Position numbers and translations under genes: made by a program. Shown here in pieces: positions 8,810 to 17,858 of a stretch of 64,000 nucleotides of DNA. The notes below the pieces were generated by a model. The model did no database searches. It was not told where the DNA came from and saw only the letters and a list, made by a program, of their open reading frames with translations. Origin of the DNA: Clostridiales bacterium CHKCI001 (GTDB lineage: Bacteria > Bacillota > Clostridia > Lachnospirales > Lachnospiraceae); the NCBI GenBank assembly GCA_900045905.1, contig FCNS01000046.1:1-64000 (forward strand), written 5' to 3'. Each line of letters starts with the position of its first letter. Position 1 is the stretch's first letter.

Positions 8810-11092
8810 TTATGCAAATTTACCCATTTCCTTCAGTAATTTTTCTGGAGTAATTGGTAATTCTCTCACTCTTACTTTTACAGCATTATACACTGCATGT
8901 GCAATTGCTGGAGAAGGAGTATTAATTACTACCTCTCCAATTGACTTTGCTCCAAATGGTCCAGTTGGCTCATAACTACTTTCTAATTCTACTCGTACTT
9001 TTCCAATATCTTGGCGGCATGGAATTTTGTATTGCATAAAGGAATTTGTTAGATTTTGTCCTTTTTGATTATAAATAACATCTTCGTATAATGCCATTCC
9101 AATTCCCTGAGCCAAGCCTCCTTCTGCCTGTACTCTTGCTAAATTCGGGTTTAATGGAGTTCCACAGTCTACCGCAGCCGCATAATCAATTAACTCAATC
9201 GCTCCTGTTTCAGTATCGACCTCTACTTCTGCCATTCCAACCATAAAAGGAGGAGGTGATGTCTTGGAATAATTCGACTCTGTTACTTGTAATGCATTAT
9301 TCGTTGTATGCAGCGATTCATTCGCCAAATCTTTTAATGTAATCTTTTTATCTGGATTATGGAGTGATACCACATAGGCACCATCAAAATCTAATTCTTC
9401 TTCTGGAAGTTCTAAAAGTCGGGAACCTTCTTTTAAAATACGTTTCTTCAAGCTGTCACAAGCTTTTATTACTGCACCTCCAGTAATATAAGCTGTACTA
9501 GACGCATAAGAACCAGAATCATATGGCGAAACATCCGTATCCGAACCATATACTACAATATTATCTAAATCACAGCTTAAACAATCCGCTGCAATTTGTG
9601 CCAATGTCGTATCACAGCCAGTTCCCATATCAGCTGCACCAATTGTCATTGCATAAAATCCATCATCATTTACTTTTATCGTTACGGAACCAACATCCAC
9701 ATTAGAGATTCCAGAGCCCTGCATTGCCATTGCAACGCCAACACCTCTTACTTTTCCATTTCCCATATCACGACATGGGAATTTCTCGTCCCAATTCATC
9801 ATCTTTTTTACTCGTGCCATACAGCGATCCAATGCAGAACTTTGCAGCAATTCATTATAGTAAGCTGGCATACGCTGTCCCTGCTGCACCATATTAATCT
9901 CACGCAAATAAACAGGGTCCATATTTAATTTATCTGCAAGTTCATTTACTGCTGACTCTAACGCAAAAATTCCCTGCGTGGCTCCATAGCCGCGGTAAGC
10001 TCCTGCTGACATCATATTTGTATAAACTACATCATAATGGAACCGAAACGCCTCTGTTTTTCCATAGAGAGGGATGGATTTATGTCCAGATAATCCAACC
10101 GTAGTCGGACCATGCTCTCCATATGCCCCTGTATTGGACAGCGTATACAAATCAATCGCCCGAATTTTTCCATCTTTATTGGCACCAATTCGAACCGTTA
10201 TTTCCATCTCATGCCTTGGAGAAGATGCAATTTGTGATTCATAACGACTAAATATAATTTTTGCTGGCTTTTTCGTTTTCATTGTAACAATCGCTGGATA
10301 AACTTCTGAGACAGCTGTTTGTTTTGCTCCAAATCCACCGCCAATACGTGGCTTTACAACACGAATTTGAGATTTTGGAATTCCAAGTGCATTGGACAAA
10401 ATACGGCGTACATGGAACGTAATTTGGGTAGAACTGATTACATTTAATCGCTGGTACGTATCCAAATAGGTATAAGTACGGAACGTCTCCATCATCGCTT
10501 GCTGATTTGCCTTTGTATGATACGTCTCCTCTACCACTACATCGCAATCCGCCAAAACCGCTTCGATATCTCCTTCGATCTGATCGCCACTTGCACAGAG
10601 GTTTCTTTGATTATCCGCTCCAACTGGACAGTTTGCAATCCAATTTTCTTCAGGGTGAATTAAAATTTCATTATCTTTTGCTTTTCTCAAATCTAAAATC
10701 GGTTCTAATACATCATATTCTACTTTAATCACCTTCATTGCACGATCTACTGCTTCTTCTGTCTGACCTGCAACAATTGCAACTGGATCTCCAACGAATC
10801 GAAGATGGGGATCTAAAATAAGACGATCATATGGACTTGGTTCTGGATAAGTCTGTCCTGCCAATGTAAAACGGTTTTGCGGTACATCTTTATAAGTTAA
10901 AATACATTCAATTCCAGGCACTTTCATAGCGATATCTGTTTTAATCGAGCGGATCCATGCATGTGCATAAGGACTTCTCAATAACTTTACAATCAAGCAT
11001 TCCTTCGGAGCAATATCGTCCATAAAAACAGGTTGTCCTGTCACAAGTGCCATTGCATCTTTTTTCCTAACTGGTTGATTTACATAGGTCAT
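8810..11092 (-). CDS. molybdenum hydroxylase large (molybdopterin-binding) subunit, xanthine dehydrogenase family
   Basis: A 760-residue Mo-cofactor subunit. The N-terminal a/b hammerhead domain is followed by the cofactor domains with GGGFGAKQ (near 250), AYRGYGATQG (near 375) and the C-terminal GPFGAKSIGE motif that carries the catalytic glutamate. It hydroxylates a heteroaromatic ring; the substrate (xanthine, hypoxanthine, nicotinate or similar) cannot be fixed from sequence. The start overlaps the FeS-subunit stop as ATGA. Nearby yqeB, yedF and selD indicate a selenium-dependent molybdenum hydroxylase, in which selenium is a labile cofactor rather than selenocysteine. No in-frame TGA is needed. 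Confidence 0.87.
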   Translation of the reverse strand: MTYVNQPVRKKDAMALVTGQPVFMDDIAPKECLIVKLLRSPYAHAWIRSIKTDIAMKVPGIECILTYKDVPQNRFTLAGQTYPEPSPYDRLILDPHLRFVGDPVAIVAGQTEEAVDRAMKVIKVEYDVLEPILDLRKAKDNEILIHPEENWIANCPVGADNQRNLCASGDQIEGDIEAVLADCDVVVEETYHTKANQQAMMETFRTYTYLDTYQRLNVISSTQITFHVRRILSNALGIPKSQIRVVKPRIGGGFGAKQTAVSEVYPAIVTMKTKKPAKIIFSRYESQIASSPRHEMEITVRIGANKDGKIRAIDLYTLSNTGAYGEHGPTTVGLSGHKSIPLYGKTEAFRFHYDVVYTNMMSAGAYRGYGATQGIFALESAVNELADKLNMDPVYLREINMVQQGQRMPAYYNELLQSSALDRCMARVKKMMNWDEKFPCRDMGNGKVRGVGVAMAMQGSGISNVDVGSVTIKVNDDGFYAMTIGAADMGTGCDTTLAQIAADCLSCDLDNIVVYGSDTDVSPYDSGSYASSTAYITGGAVIKACDSLKKRILKEGSRLLELPEEELDFDGAYVVSLHNPDKKITLKDLANESLHTTNNALQVTESNYSKTSPPPFMVGMAEVEVDTETGAIELIDYAAAVDCGTPLNPNLARVQAEGGLAQGIGMALYEDVIYNQKGQNLTNSFMQYKIPCRQDIGKVRVELESSYEPTGPFGAKSIGEVVINTPSPAIAHAVYNAVKVRVRELPITPEKLLKEMGKFA

Positions 11093-11556
11093 ACTGCACG
11101 TTCTCCCTTCTTATATGCTAAAAATGCTTTAATTGCCCGAAGCTGCGACATATATCCTGAACAGCGGCATAAATTACCCGACAAATACTCCAAAATTTCT
11201 TCCTCTGTCGGATCATTTAATTCTCGCACCATTGCCAATACATTCATAATAAATCCTGGGCTGCAAAATCCACATTGTTCGCCTCCTTCGTCTGCCAGAA
11301 ATCCACCAAATTCAGCAGCTTCTTCTTGAAGGCCTTCCAATGTTGTAACATGTCTTCCTTCTACACGAGCAGCAGGAATCGTACAAGATAAGACTGGCTT
11401 TCCATCTAACCATACCGTACAAAGTCCACAATTCGATGTTTCACAACCACATTTTACACTATAACATCCTTTTTGTCTTACATAATCTAATAGCATCATT
11501 CCTGGTTCGATTTCATCCTGCATCTTTTTTCCATTTAGCCAAACATTCAGCTTCAT
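11089..11556 (-). CDS. molybdenum hydroxylase [2Fe-2S] subunit
   Basis: Small iron-sulfur subunit, 155 residues from ATG 11556. It has two [2Fe-2S] clusters: a plant-type ferredoxin domain with CGCETSNCGLC and a later Cys, and an all-helical domain with CGFCSPG and LCRCSGY. It passes electrons from the Mo site to FAD. The ATG at 11556 is chosen over an upstream in-frame start because GGAGG lies 8 nt before it and because it forms an ATGA overlap with the FAD-subunit stop. The gene order FAD-FeS-Mo with overlapping ends indicates a translationally coupled complex. Confidence 0.92.
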   Translation of the reverse strand: MKLNVWLNGKKMQDEIEPGMMLLDYVRQKGCYSVKCGCETSNCGLCTVWLDGKPVLSCTIPAARVEGRHVTTLEGLQEEAAEFGGFLADEGGEQCGFCSPGFIMNVLAMVRELNDPTEEEILEYLSGNLCRCSGYMSQLRAIKAFLAYKKGERAV

Positions 11557-12353
11557 CGCCCATTCCTCCTTTGTGCCATAATACGGCAAGCTCGTTTTAT
11601 CAATACTTTTGCAATATATTCCCGATACTCTGCACTTGCCCGCATATTCGACTGAAAACGAAGCGTTTTTGCTACCATTTCTGCAAACTGTTCACACTCT
11701 TTTTCATTTGCATAATCTTGAATCAACTGCGTTTCATCCACAACTGCCTTGGCTCTCATTGGTCTTGCTCCAACACAAGCAGTCATCCGTCCATTTTTCC
11801 ATGCTACGGCACAGGCTAAAACAGGAAAATCCGTTGCAGAATTTCGTTGAGATAAATATACCATTTCACATGGTTCTTTTTTTATAATAATATGGGTTAA
11901 AATCTCTCTATTTTTTGGCTGACAGACAAACTCTGATAACGGAATCTTTCCCGAAGGATAAAGCTCCACTTCCGTATTAAGTGCCAGAAAACAGGTTAAC
12001 ACATCGGAAAAGCCAAATCTTCCGAAAATACTGCCTCCTACTGTTGCACAGTTTCGGAACTGTACTCCTACAATATGTCTGACACATTCTCTTACTGCCC
12101 CCTGTGTCATTTGATTCAATCCCTCATGACATTCTAACTGTCTCAGGCTAACCATTGCTCCAATTACAAAACAATCTTCCTTTTCTTCGATTTGATCCAG
12201 CGCCAATGCAGATAAGTCAATTGCAGTTCCAATTGGATTTTTGGTCATCTTTATCCAGCCACATCCACCCAATATTCTAGAAGAAGATTTTTTATTTAAC
12301 TCATACGCTTCCTCTATCGTTGTTGGCATTACATAATTCTTAATTTTCAACAC
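11553..12353 (-). CDS. molybdenum hydroxylase FAD-binding subunit
   Basis: CO-dehydrogenase-type FAD subunit, about 266 residues. The FAD-binding loops are seen in the N-terminal ILGGCGW segment and in TVGGSIFGR. The C-terminal CODH-FAD domain includes ACVGARPMRA. It takes electrons from the FeS subunit and reduces NAD or another carrier. Translation probably begins at GTG 12353 (or TTG 12350), since GGAGG lies 6 nt upstream. An ATG at 12386 lies upstream of that ribosome site and is unlikely. It is the first gene of the three-gene operon. Confidence 0.88.
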   Translation of the reverse strand: MLKIKNYVMPTTIEEAYELNKKSSSRILGGCGWIKMTKNPIGTAIDLSALALDQIEEKEDCFVIGAMVSLRQLECHEGLNQMTQGAVRECVRHIVGVQFRNCATVGGSIFGRFGFSDVLTCFLALNTEVELYPSGKIPLSEFVCQPKNREILTHIIIKKEPCEMVYLSQRNSATDFPVLACAVAWKNGRMTACVGARPMRAKAVVDETQLIQDYANEKECEQFAEMVAKTLRFQSNMRASAEYREYIAKVLIKRACRIMAQRRNGR

Positions 12354-12386
12354 GATGAACCTCCATAATTTTATGATGATGGACAC

Positions 12387-12625
12387 CTTCCTACCAAGAT
12401 TCTACGCGATCCCATAGAAACATCCTATCTTATTCTTATCATAAAACGACAATAACTGCAAGCAATAAATATAAATGAGTAAAGATGATTACAAGTTATT
12501 TCAACTTAACCATTTTCTATACATTAATCATTGCCTCTATCTGCCAATTACTTGTAGCTTGTATCGTAAAAATAATTTATACCAAAATAATATAAGTTTT
12601 GTTATATAGCTATGAGCATAATAAA
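12387..12625. other. intergenic region, promoter area of the hydroxylase operon
   Basis: About 240 AT-rich bp with no gene. A weak sigma-A-like pair (TTGCTT, 16 bp, TATGAT) faces the hydroxylase genes on the minus strand near 12440-12470. Because a terminator follows yqeB, the hydroxylase genes seem to be transcribed separately from selD-yedF-yqeB. Confidence 0.35.
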
Positions 12626-12655
12626 TCCACCAGATATTGTTTTTTATCTGGTGGA
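12626..12655 (-). terminator. terminator after yqeB
   Basis: A 10-bp perfect stem (TCCACCAGAT/ATCTGGTGGA) with a T-rich loop lies 6 bp downstream of the yqeB stop. The tail on the minus strand is AT-rich rather than a pure T-run. Confidence 0.6.
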
Positions 12656-12660
12656 CTTGC

Positions 12661-13470
12661 TTACTTATAAATGCGATGATATAAAATTGCTTCCAACACT
12701 CCGCCAGCAATGCATCTAGCTTTATCCGAGATTGTAAAGCAGTTTTCTTTTTCCGATTCTCTCGGATCGATATCTGCTATTTTAAATCCTTTTGTAACTG
12801 GATAGCCATCTCGGATTAATCCTCTTAGAATTCCAGAAATACTTGCTCGAACTTCTATCCACTCACCGGAAGAATGAATGACTGCAATGACTTGATCTTT
12901 TTGAACAAAATCGCTAATCTTAGTGCGATGAAATAACTCGCCTGCAACAGGAGCATGAATAACACGTTCTTTTCCATATCCTCCAATTACTCCTGGAATT
13001 CCTGTATTCGCAGCAGCCATTCCCTGACTTATCACTCTTCCTAAGTTATGCCCACGTTTCGTTTCAATAACATAATCCACATCCACACCTGCACAAAATC
13101 CAGGTCCAAGTGCAATCGTACAGTCCGCCATACTGCGATTCGTCCCTAAGTTTTTTTTCGCTAGAATCGCATCTACGACAACGGACGGACGGTGTTCTTT
13201 TAAAATCTCAGCGTTTGGATCTACCATAATAGCTGGGCGTCCCTCATTCATTACCGAGCAGGCTTGTTCCCAGTCCTCTACCAATGTACAGGTCATATCT
13301 TCCACAGTTGCATTTTTCTCGTATACTGCTTCTGAAAATGCCACATACCTACGGATTGCAGATGGATGAGCAATTTCTGTAATTAATACTGGAAAGCCAG
13401 ACTTGCAAAGTTTATAAATCGTTCCTGTCGCAAGATCGCCACCCCCACGCACTAAAATCCAATCTTTCAT
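12661..13470 (-). CDS. yqeB: selenium-dependent molybdenum hydroxylase accessory protein YqeB
   Basis: A 269-residue protein of the YqeB/EF2563 family. The N-terminus has a dinucleotide-binding-like VRGGGDLATG motif. Family members co-occur with orphan selD and molybdenum hydroxylase genes (described by Haft and Self for selenium-dependent hydroxylases) and are thought to help make or insert the selenium-containing Mo cofactor. The exact reaction is unknown. It is the last gene of selD-yedF-yqeB, 21 bp after yedF. Confidence 0.88.
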   Translation of the reverse strand: MKDWILVRGGGDLATGTIYKLCKSGFPVLITEIAHPSAIRRYVAFSEAVYEKNATVEDMTCTLVEDWEQACSVMNEGRPAIMVDPNAEILKEHRPSVVVDAILAKKNLGTNRSMADCTIALGPGFCAGVDVDYVIETKRGHNLGRVISQGMAAANTGIPGVIGGYGKERVIHAPVAGELFHRTKISDFVQKDQVIAVIHSSGEWIEVRASISGILRGLIRDGYPVTKGFKIADIDPRESEKENCFTISDKARCIAGGVLEAILYHRIYK

Positions 13471-13491
13471 AATTTTTATGACTCCTATTCT

Positions 13492-14109
13492 TTATGGTTT
13501 GATAAGAGAATCGGCACTCATCATCGTCTGCACAATTTCATACATATTGGTCACTTTTCCTACTGCCAGTTTTTCAGCAATTCCATAGAAATTCAGACAA
13601 GTGCCACAGGTAATAATTTCTACTCCCTGCTGCTCCAGCCATTTTAAATCTTCCAGAGAATCCGAACCTTCACAGGAAATACTGGCTCCTCCATTGTAGA
13701 ATAAAATCGTATCAGGCAAAACATCTTGTTGTGTTAATGCATAAATAAATCCCTTTAATAATGTCTTTCCAAGTGCTTCTTCTCCCACTCCCATTTGGTT
13801 TGAAGCAATCACAACAACCGTCTTCTTTTTTCTGGTTGGTATTGGCATTTCACAAGAGATCTCTAATTCTTCCTCTTGTGTCGAATCCGAATTTCCGACT
13901 GTAAAGACAGCTTCATATTCGCTGTCTCCATTCTTTTTCCACTGAAAACCTGCATTTTTTTGTGTCGCTAATTTTTGTAAATTTTGAACTGCAATCTCAT
14001 TGTCAACTAAAACAACAACGTGATCGCCTTCCTTCGCCGATTCCAATGCTTTTTTTGCTTTAATAACAGGAATTGGACATTGCTCGCCTCTTGCATCTAC
14101 CTTTATCAT
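13492..14109 (-). CDS. yedF: sulfurtransferase-like selenium metabolism protein YedF
   Basis: A 205-residue two-domain protein. Residues 1-75 are a TusA/SirA-like domain with the CPxP motif (Cys11 in GEQCPIPV). The C-terminal half is DsrE-like and contains TCGTCLNF. In SelD-positive organisms this architecture is linked to selenium handling, possibly as a selenium carrier. It lies between selD and yqeB and is probably cotranscribed with them. Confidence 0.88.
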   Translation of the reverse strand: MIKVDARGEQCPIPVIKAKKALESAKEGDHVVVLVDNEIAVQNLQKLATQKNAGFQWKKNGDSEYEAVFTVGNSDSTQEEELEISCEMPIPTRKKKTVVVIASNQMGVGEEALGKTLLKGFIYALTQQDVLPDTILFYNGGASISCEGSDSLEDLKWLEQQGVEIITCGTCLNFYGIAEKLAVGKVTNMYEIVQTMMSADSLIKP

Positions 14110-14145
14110 AGCTTTCTACCTTTCTTTTTATAAAATTTAATTTGG

Positions 14146-15168
14146 TTATTTTACAATAATTTTCTTTTGGGTTCTCTTATGAATTTTTCCAACAATATTA
14201 CATGGAAGCTTCTGATTTTTTAGCTTTTCCAAGGCTTGCAGGGCATCTGCTTCTGGCATACTCACCAAAAGACCACCTGATGTCTGCGGATCAAACAAAA
14301 TCTCTTCCATTGCAAATGGAACATTTTGAAATTCTACTTGATCACCGACATGGTTTCGGTTTCTCTGACCTGCTGCCGTAATATAAAACTCTTCTGCACA
14401 GCGAAATGCGTCTGAAATATATGGAATCGACTTCCATTCAATTTCTGCCATATAGTTATCTCCTAGCATTTCACAAAGATGTGCCAAAAATCCAAATCCC
14501 GTCACATCAGTACAACCATGTACTTGATAATTTCGTATGATTTCTGAAGCATATTTATTCAATGTTGTCATCGAAGTAATTGCCTGGTCCATCGCTTCTT
14601 TTGATACATCCCCTACCCTAGAGGCTGTTGTAATAATACCAACTCCAAGTGGTTTTGTTAAAAGTAATACATCTCCGTCTTTTACTGCATTATTTGCAAA
14701 TACTTTATTTGGATGAATCGTTCCTGTTACAGAAAGCCCATATTTTACGTCCTGATCTGCAATCGAGTGTCCTCCTGCCAGCACACCCCCTGCTTCTGTT
14801 ACCTTCTCACTTCCTCCCAGTAAGATTTGTCCAAGTATATTTAAGTCCATTTTTTCTGGAAAACAAACAATATTTAATGCAGTTTTCACATCTCCGCCCA
14901 TTGCGTAAATATCACTCAACGCATTCGCAGCAGCAATCTGTCCAAACAAGTATGGATCTTCCACCATTGGAGGGAAAAAATCCAATGTCTGCACAATTGC
15001 CAAATCATCGGTTAACTGATAAACCGCCGCATCATCGGAACTTTCAAATCCAACTAACAATCTAGCATCCCTTTTTTTTGGAATCTTTTTTAATACATAA
15101 TCCAATACACCTGGCCCTAACTTTGCCGTACATCCTCCACCTTTGCAAAATACAATTTTTTCTTCCAT
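14146..15168 (-). CDS. selD: selenide, water dikinase (selenophosphate synthetase)
   Basis: A 340-residue SelD that makes selenophosphate from selenide and ATP. The glycine-rich N-terminus [11 protein letters not shown] has a cysteine (Cys13) at the position often occupied by Sec or Cys and the catalytic Lys16. Downstream are the ATP-binding DDAAVY and the DPQTSGGLL motif. No selA, selB or tRNA-Sec is in this window, so it may be an orphan SelD serving the molybdenum hydroxylase. It is the first gene of selD-yedF-yqeB and starts after AGAGGACG. Confidence 0.94.
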   Translation of the reverse strand: MEEKIVFCKGGGCTAKLGPGVLDYVLKKIPKKRDARLLVGFESSDDAAVYQLTDDLAIVQTLDFFPPMVEDPYLFGQIAAANALSDIYAMGGDVKTALNIVCFPEKMDLNILGQILLGGSEKVTEAGGVLAGGHSIADQDVKYGLSVTGTIHPNKVFANNAVKDGDVLLLTKPLGVGIITTASRVGDVSKEAMDQAITSMTTLNKYASEIIRNYQVHGCTDVTGFGFLAHLCEMLGDNYMAEIEWKSIPYISDAFRCAEEFYITAAGQRNRNHVGDQVEFQNVPFAMEEILFDPQTSGGLLVSMPEADALQALEKLKNQKLPCNIVGKIHKRTQKKIIVK

Positions 15169-15212
15169 TTTATCGTCCTCTTACAAAAAACTTTCTTTTT
15201 TCTTTTTATATA

Positions 15213-15411
15213 TTATCCAAAATTTTCTTTTTGAATGGTTCCATTTTTTCCAATTAATTCTCCTCTCAGATAGACATCCTGTACATCTCCATGCAGTTTC
15301 TATCTTTCAAACGGGGTGTAATCCATATTATAATGGTGAGTCTTAGCAGATATTACGTTCTCTTTTCCAAGCATTTCATTTGGAATCTTTGTGAAATCTT
15401 CTTTTCCAGCT
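15213..15411 (-). pseudogene. remnant of dihydropyrimidinase/D-hydantoinase C-terminus
   Basis: On the minus strand a fragment reads AGKEDFTKIPN, then jumps to VISAKTHHYNMDYTPFER. After an in-frame stop it continues as a typical family C-terminus (DVQDVYLRGELIGKNG). These pieces match conserved C-terminal parts of hydantoinases, with the sequence between them deleted. HydA-like enzymes are common partners in selenium-dependent purine and hydantoin degradation clusters. The fragment abuts the xanthine dehydrogenase remnant, so a deletion has fused the two. Confidence 0.7.
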
Positions 15412-15827
15412 TCTTTTTGTTCCATGCTTCATACGAATTTTGAATCATCTCCAATGGCTCATAATCTACCTTAACTAGTTTTTTGGCTGCTTCTACTGTT
15501 TCTCTTGTTTCCCCTACAACAAGACAAATCGCATCTCCCAGATAATGCATACAGAAACCACATTGAACTGCTCCTACTTTCCCAAATACATAAACAAACA
15601 CTTCTCGTTCAACCCCTCTACTGTTAGAATCTTTTTTCCTTGAGATTTGGAATTTGGAAGTGTACATACTTTTTGTGCTTTTCCGTCCACTAACACATGA
15701 CAGGTTCCACATGCACCCTCACTGCATCCATCTTTTACTGAATTTAGTTTTAACACATCCCGTAAATAACGAATTAATTTGATATCTTTTATTGGTATCG
15801 TATACCATTCACCATTAATTCAAACAT
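15412..15827 (-). pseudogene. remnant of fused (FeS + Mo) selenium-dependent xanthine dehydrogenase
   Basis: An ATG at 15827 follows AGGAGGG and opens MFELMVNG. After a frameshift the reading continues as LRDVLKLNSVKDGCSEGACG and TCHVLVDGKAQKVC, the first [2Fe-2S] domain. A second frame change leads to VGAVQCGFC of the second FeS domain. That is joined directly to YLGDAICLVVGETRE and VKVDYEPLE, which belong to the start of the Mo domain. Several hundred residues are missing. The intact relative is probably the single-chain enzyme of about 850 residues, different from the three-subunit enzyme at 8.8-12.4 kb. Confidence 0.75.
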
Positions 15828-15940
15828 ATTTTCCCTCCTTATTTTATCAATTCTTTACTAAAAAAGCAACTGAATCCTGATAAAACAAACGTGGATCCAA
15901 ATACAGCAAACAGGCATCCCTCGCCCATTCGAGGTATACC

Positions 15941-16215
15941 CGCCTTCCTTTCTCTGTCTGTGTCACAATGAGTCAAGCCTATATTGGATATGAGTTACAA
16001 AGTGCATTAAGAGAAATCAAAAATGGCTGTCTAAATTAACAGTATCACAATCTCAAAAATATATTGAGGAAGGTCAGTTTGCTCCTGGCTCTATGCGTTC
16101 AAAAGTACAAGCCACTGTAATTTTGCCTCTTCTAAACCAGGCCGCACTGTGCTAATCACACTACTAGAAAAAGCAAACGATAGTATCACAGGAAAAACAG
16201 GAACAATTATTCAGT
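15941..16215 (+). pseudogene. arcC: remnant of carbamate kinase
   Basis: On the plus strand three frames carry pieces of the same protein in order: SVCVTMSQAYIGYELQSALR, then SQKYIEEGQFAPGSMRSKVQ, then SSKPGRTVLITLLEKA and GKTGTIIQ. These match the middle, the FAPGSM region and the C-terminus of carbamate kinase. An internal deletion and frameshifts separate them and there is no proper stop. Carbamate kinase normally completes ATP-yielding purine or allantoin-type fermentation, so this fits with the adjacent hydantoinase and xanthine dehydrogenase remnants. Confidence 0.72.
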
Positions 16216-16303
16216 TGACCCCAAAAGCAGAAAAAATGTTTCACTGCTACATAAAAAACAGGGAGAATATTTGTAATAATCTACAAACATTCTCCCTGTT
16301 TTT

Positions 16304-17644
16304 TTACCGTTTGCCCACTTTTTTCGGTTTTGGAATGACCAAATTTAACACAATTGCAATAATTGTCGCAAGCACAACTGCAGACTTACCAAATACTAAA
16401 GTAACCCAATCTGGGAACATTGCTAATGATTCTGGAGCAGATGTAACTCCCATACCTACAGCTACTGCTAATCCTACAATTGATGTATTTCGATAATTCA
16501 TTTCTTCTGTTGTAATTAACTTAATTCCAGTCATTGTAATGGAAGCAAATACAGAAATCGTAGCACCTCCAAGTACACACTGAGGAATTGTAGTTAATAT
16601 TCCTGAAAACTTTGGAATTAATCCTGCAACTAAAATCAGTACCGCAGCAATTGAAAACACAACTCGATTTACTACTTTAGTAGTAGCAACAATACCTACG
16701 TTCTGACTGTATGTAGCACATGGAAGTCCTCCTATAACGGAACTAACTAAACTGCTCAGACCACTTCCAATAATTCCTCCTGATAATTCATCATCCGTAG
16801 GTTCTCGATCTAAACCACCCATTGTTGTAGCAGAAAAATCTCCTACTGCCTGCACTGCATTTACAATAAATAAAATTACCATAGACACAATTGGAGATGG
16901 GTCAAATGCAATTCCAAAATGTAGTGGCTCTGGAATCTGAAACCAACCAGCAGATGCTACTTTTGCAAAATCTACCATACCAAAACCAAGTGCTACAATA
17001 TATCCAACAATAATTCCAAATAAAATCGAAGCTAATTTAAAAATTCCTTTTCCAAAATGATTCAATGCGGTAACAACCACAAGCGTAATAATGGCTACAA
17101 GCCAATTCTGCCAATGTCCATATGTTTCAGAACCTGTTCCTCCAGCCATATAATTAACCGCTGTAGGGTACAAAGATAATCCAATTGTAAAAACAACGGT
17201 TCCTGCTACTAACGGCGGAAAGAGTCTGCGCAGCTTCTTTATGAAAATACCTACAATAATTACTGCAATACCACCACATATCTGTGCTCCCATAATGGTT
17301 GCAATACTAAATTCTTCCGCAATTGTTTGCAGCAATGCCAGATAAGAAAAACTAGCACCTAATATAACTGGTAACCCAGAACTAATTCGAAACCATTTTT
17401 TTCCAAGTGGATACAGCTGTATAATCGTTGCAATCCCAGCAATTAATAACGAAGATTGAATTAGTAATACCTTATCTCCTGAAGATAGATTTCCTGCATT
17501 TCCTGCAATAATGGCAGGGGTTACACACCCTACAATCATCGCTACTACATGCTGCAAGGCCAATGGAACAGCTTGTCCCATTGGAGGGGTTCCAGTCAAC
17601 TCAAACACAGAACCTTGTGCTTTTGATTTTGTTTGTTTACTCAT
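16304..17644 (-). CDS. NCS2 family xanthine/uracil permease
   Basis: Membrane transporter of 446 residues with about 12-14 hydrophobic segments, typical of nucleobase-cation symporter 2. Visible motifs include QHVVAMIVG in the first helix and TYSQNVGIVATTKVVNR, which corresponds to the family signature and resembles xanthine or urate carriers more than uracil carriers. Start ATG 17644 follows GGAGGATG. It has its own strong promoter at 17722-17750. The neighbouring hydroxylase and purine-degradation remnants support a purine substrate such as xanthine. Confidence 0.87.
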   Translation of the reverse strand: MSKQTKSKAQGSVFELTGTPPMGQAVPLALQHVVAMIVGCVTPAIIAGNAGNLSSGDKVLLIQSSLLIAGIATIIQLYPLGKKWFRISSGLPVILGASFSYLALLQTIAEEFSIATIMGAQICGGIAVIIVGIFIKKLRRLFPPLVAGTVVFTIGLSLYPTAVNYMAGGTGSETYGHWQNWLVAIITLVVVTALNHFGKGIFKLASILFGIIVGYIVALGFGMVDFAKVASAGWFQIPEPLHFGIAFDPSPIVSMVILFIVNAVQAVGDFSATTMGGLDREPTDDELSGGIIGSGLSSLVSSVIGGLPCATYSQNVGIVATTKVVNRVVFSIAAVLILVAGLIPKFSGILTTIPQCVLGGATISVFASITMTGIKLITTEEMNYRNTSIVGLAVAVGMGVTSAPESLAMFPDWVTLVFGKSAVVLATIIAIVLNLVIPKPKKVGKR

Positions 17645-17721
17645 GAACGTTCATCCTCCACTTTTCTTATCTATCACGCTTTTTCAACAATGAGAAACAT
17701 GATGGTAAAGATTTCTTTTCT

Positions 17722-17750
17722 ATTATAGTATAAATATATAATTTTTTCAA
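17722..17750 (-). promoter_or_regulatory. sigma-A promoter of the purine permease
   Basis: TTGAAA (17745-17750), a 17-bp spacer, then TATAAT (17722-17727) on the minus strand, about 80 bp before the permease start. I saw no purine-riboswitch aptamer in the short leader. Confidence 0.7.
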
Positions 17751-17858
17751 CAAAATTCCTTTTTTTCTTTATATTTTTAATTATTTTTATAACTTATATT
17801 CAATACTAATGCAATTTTAAAACTATTTTTCTAAACAAACAGTAAGTACGTCTTCTGA

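Noticed and set aside
17645-17721. Purine riboswitch before the NCS2 permease
   Set aside because: The leader is too short and lacks the conserved three-way-junction loop sequences.
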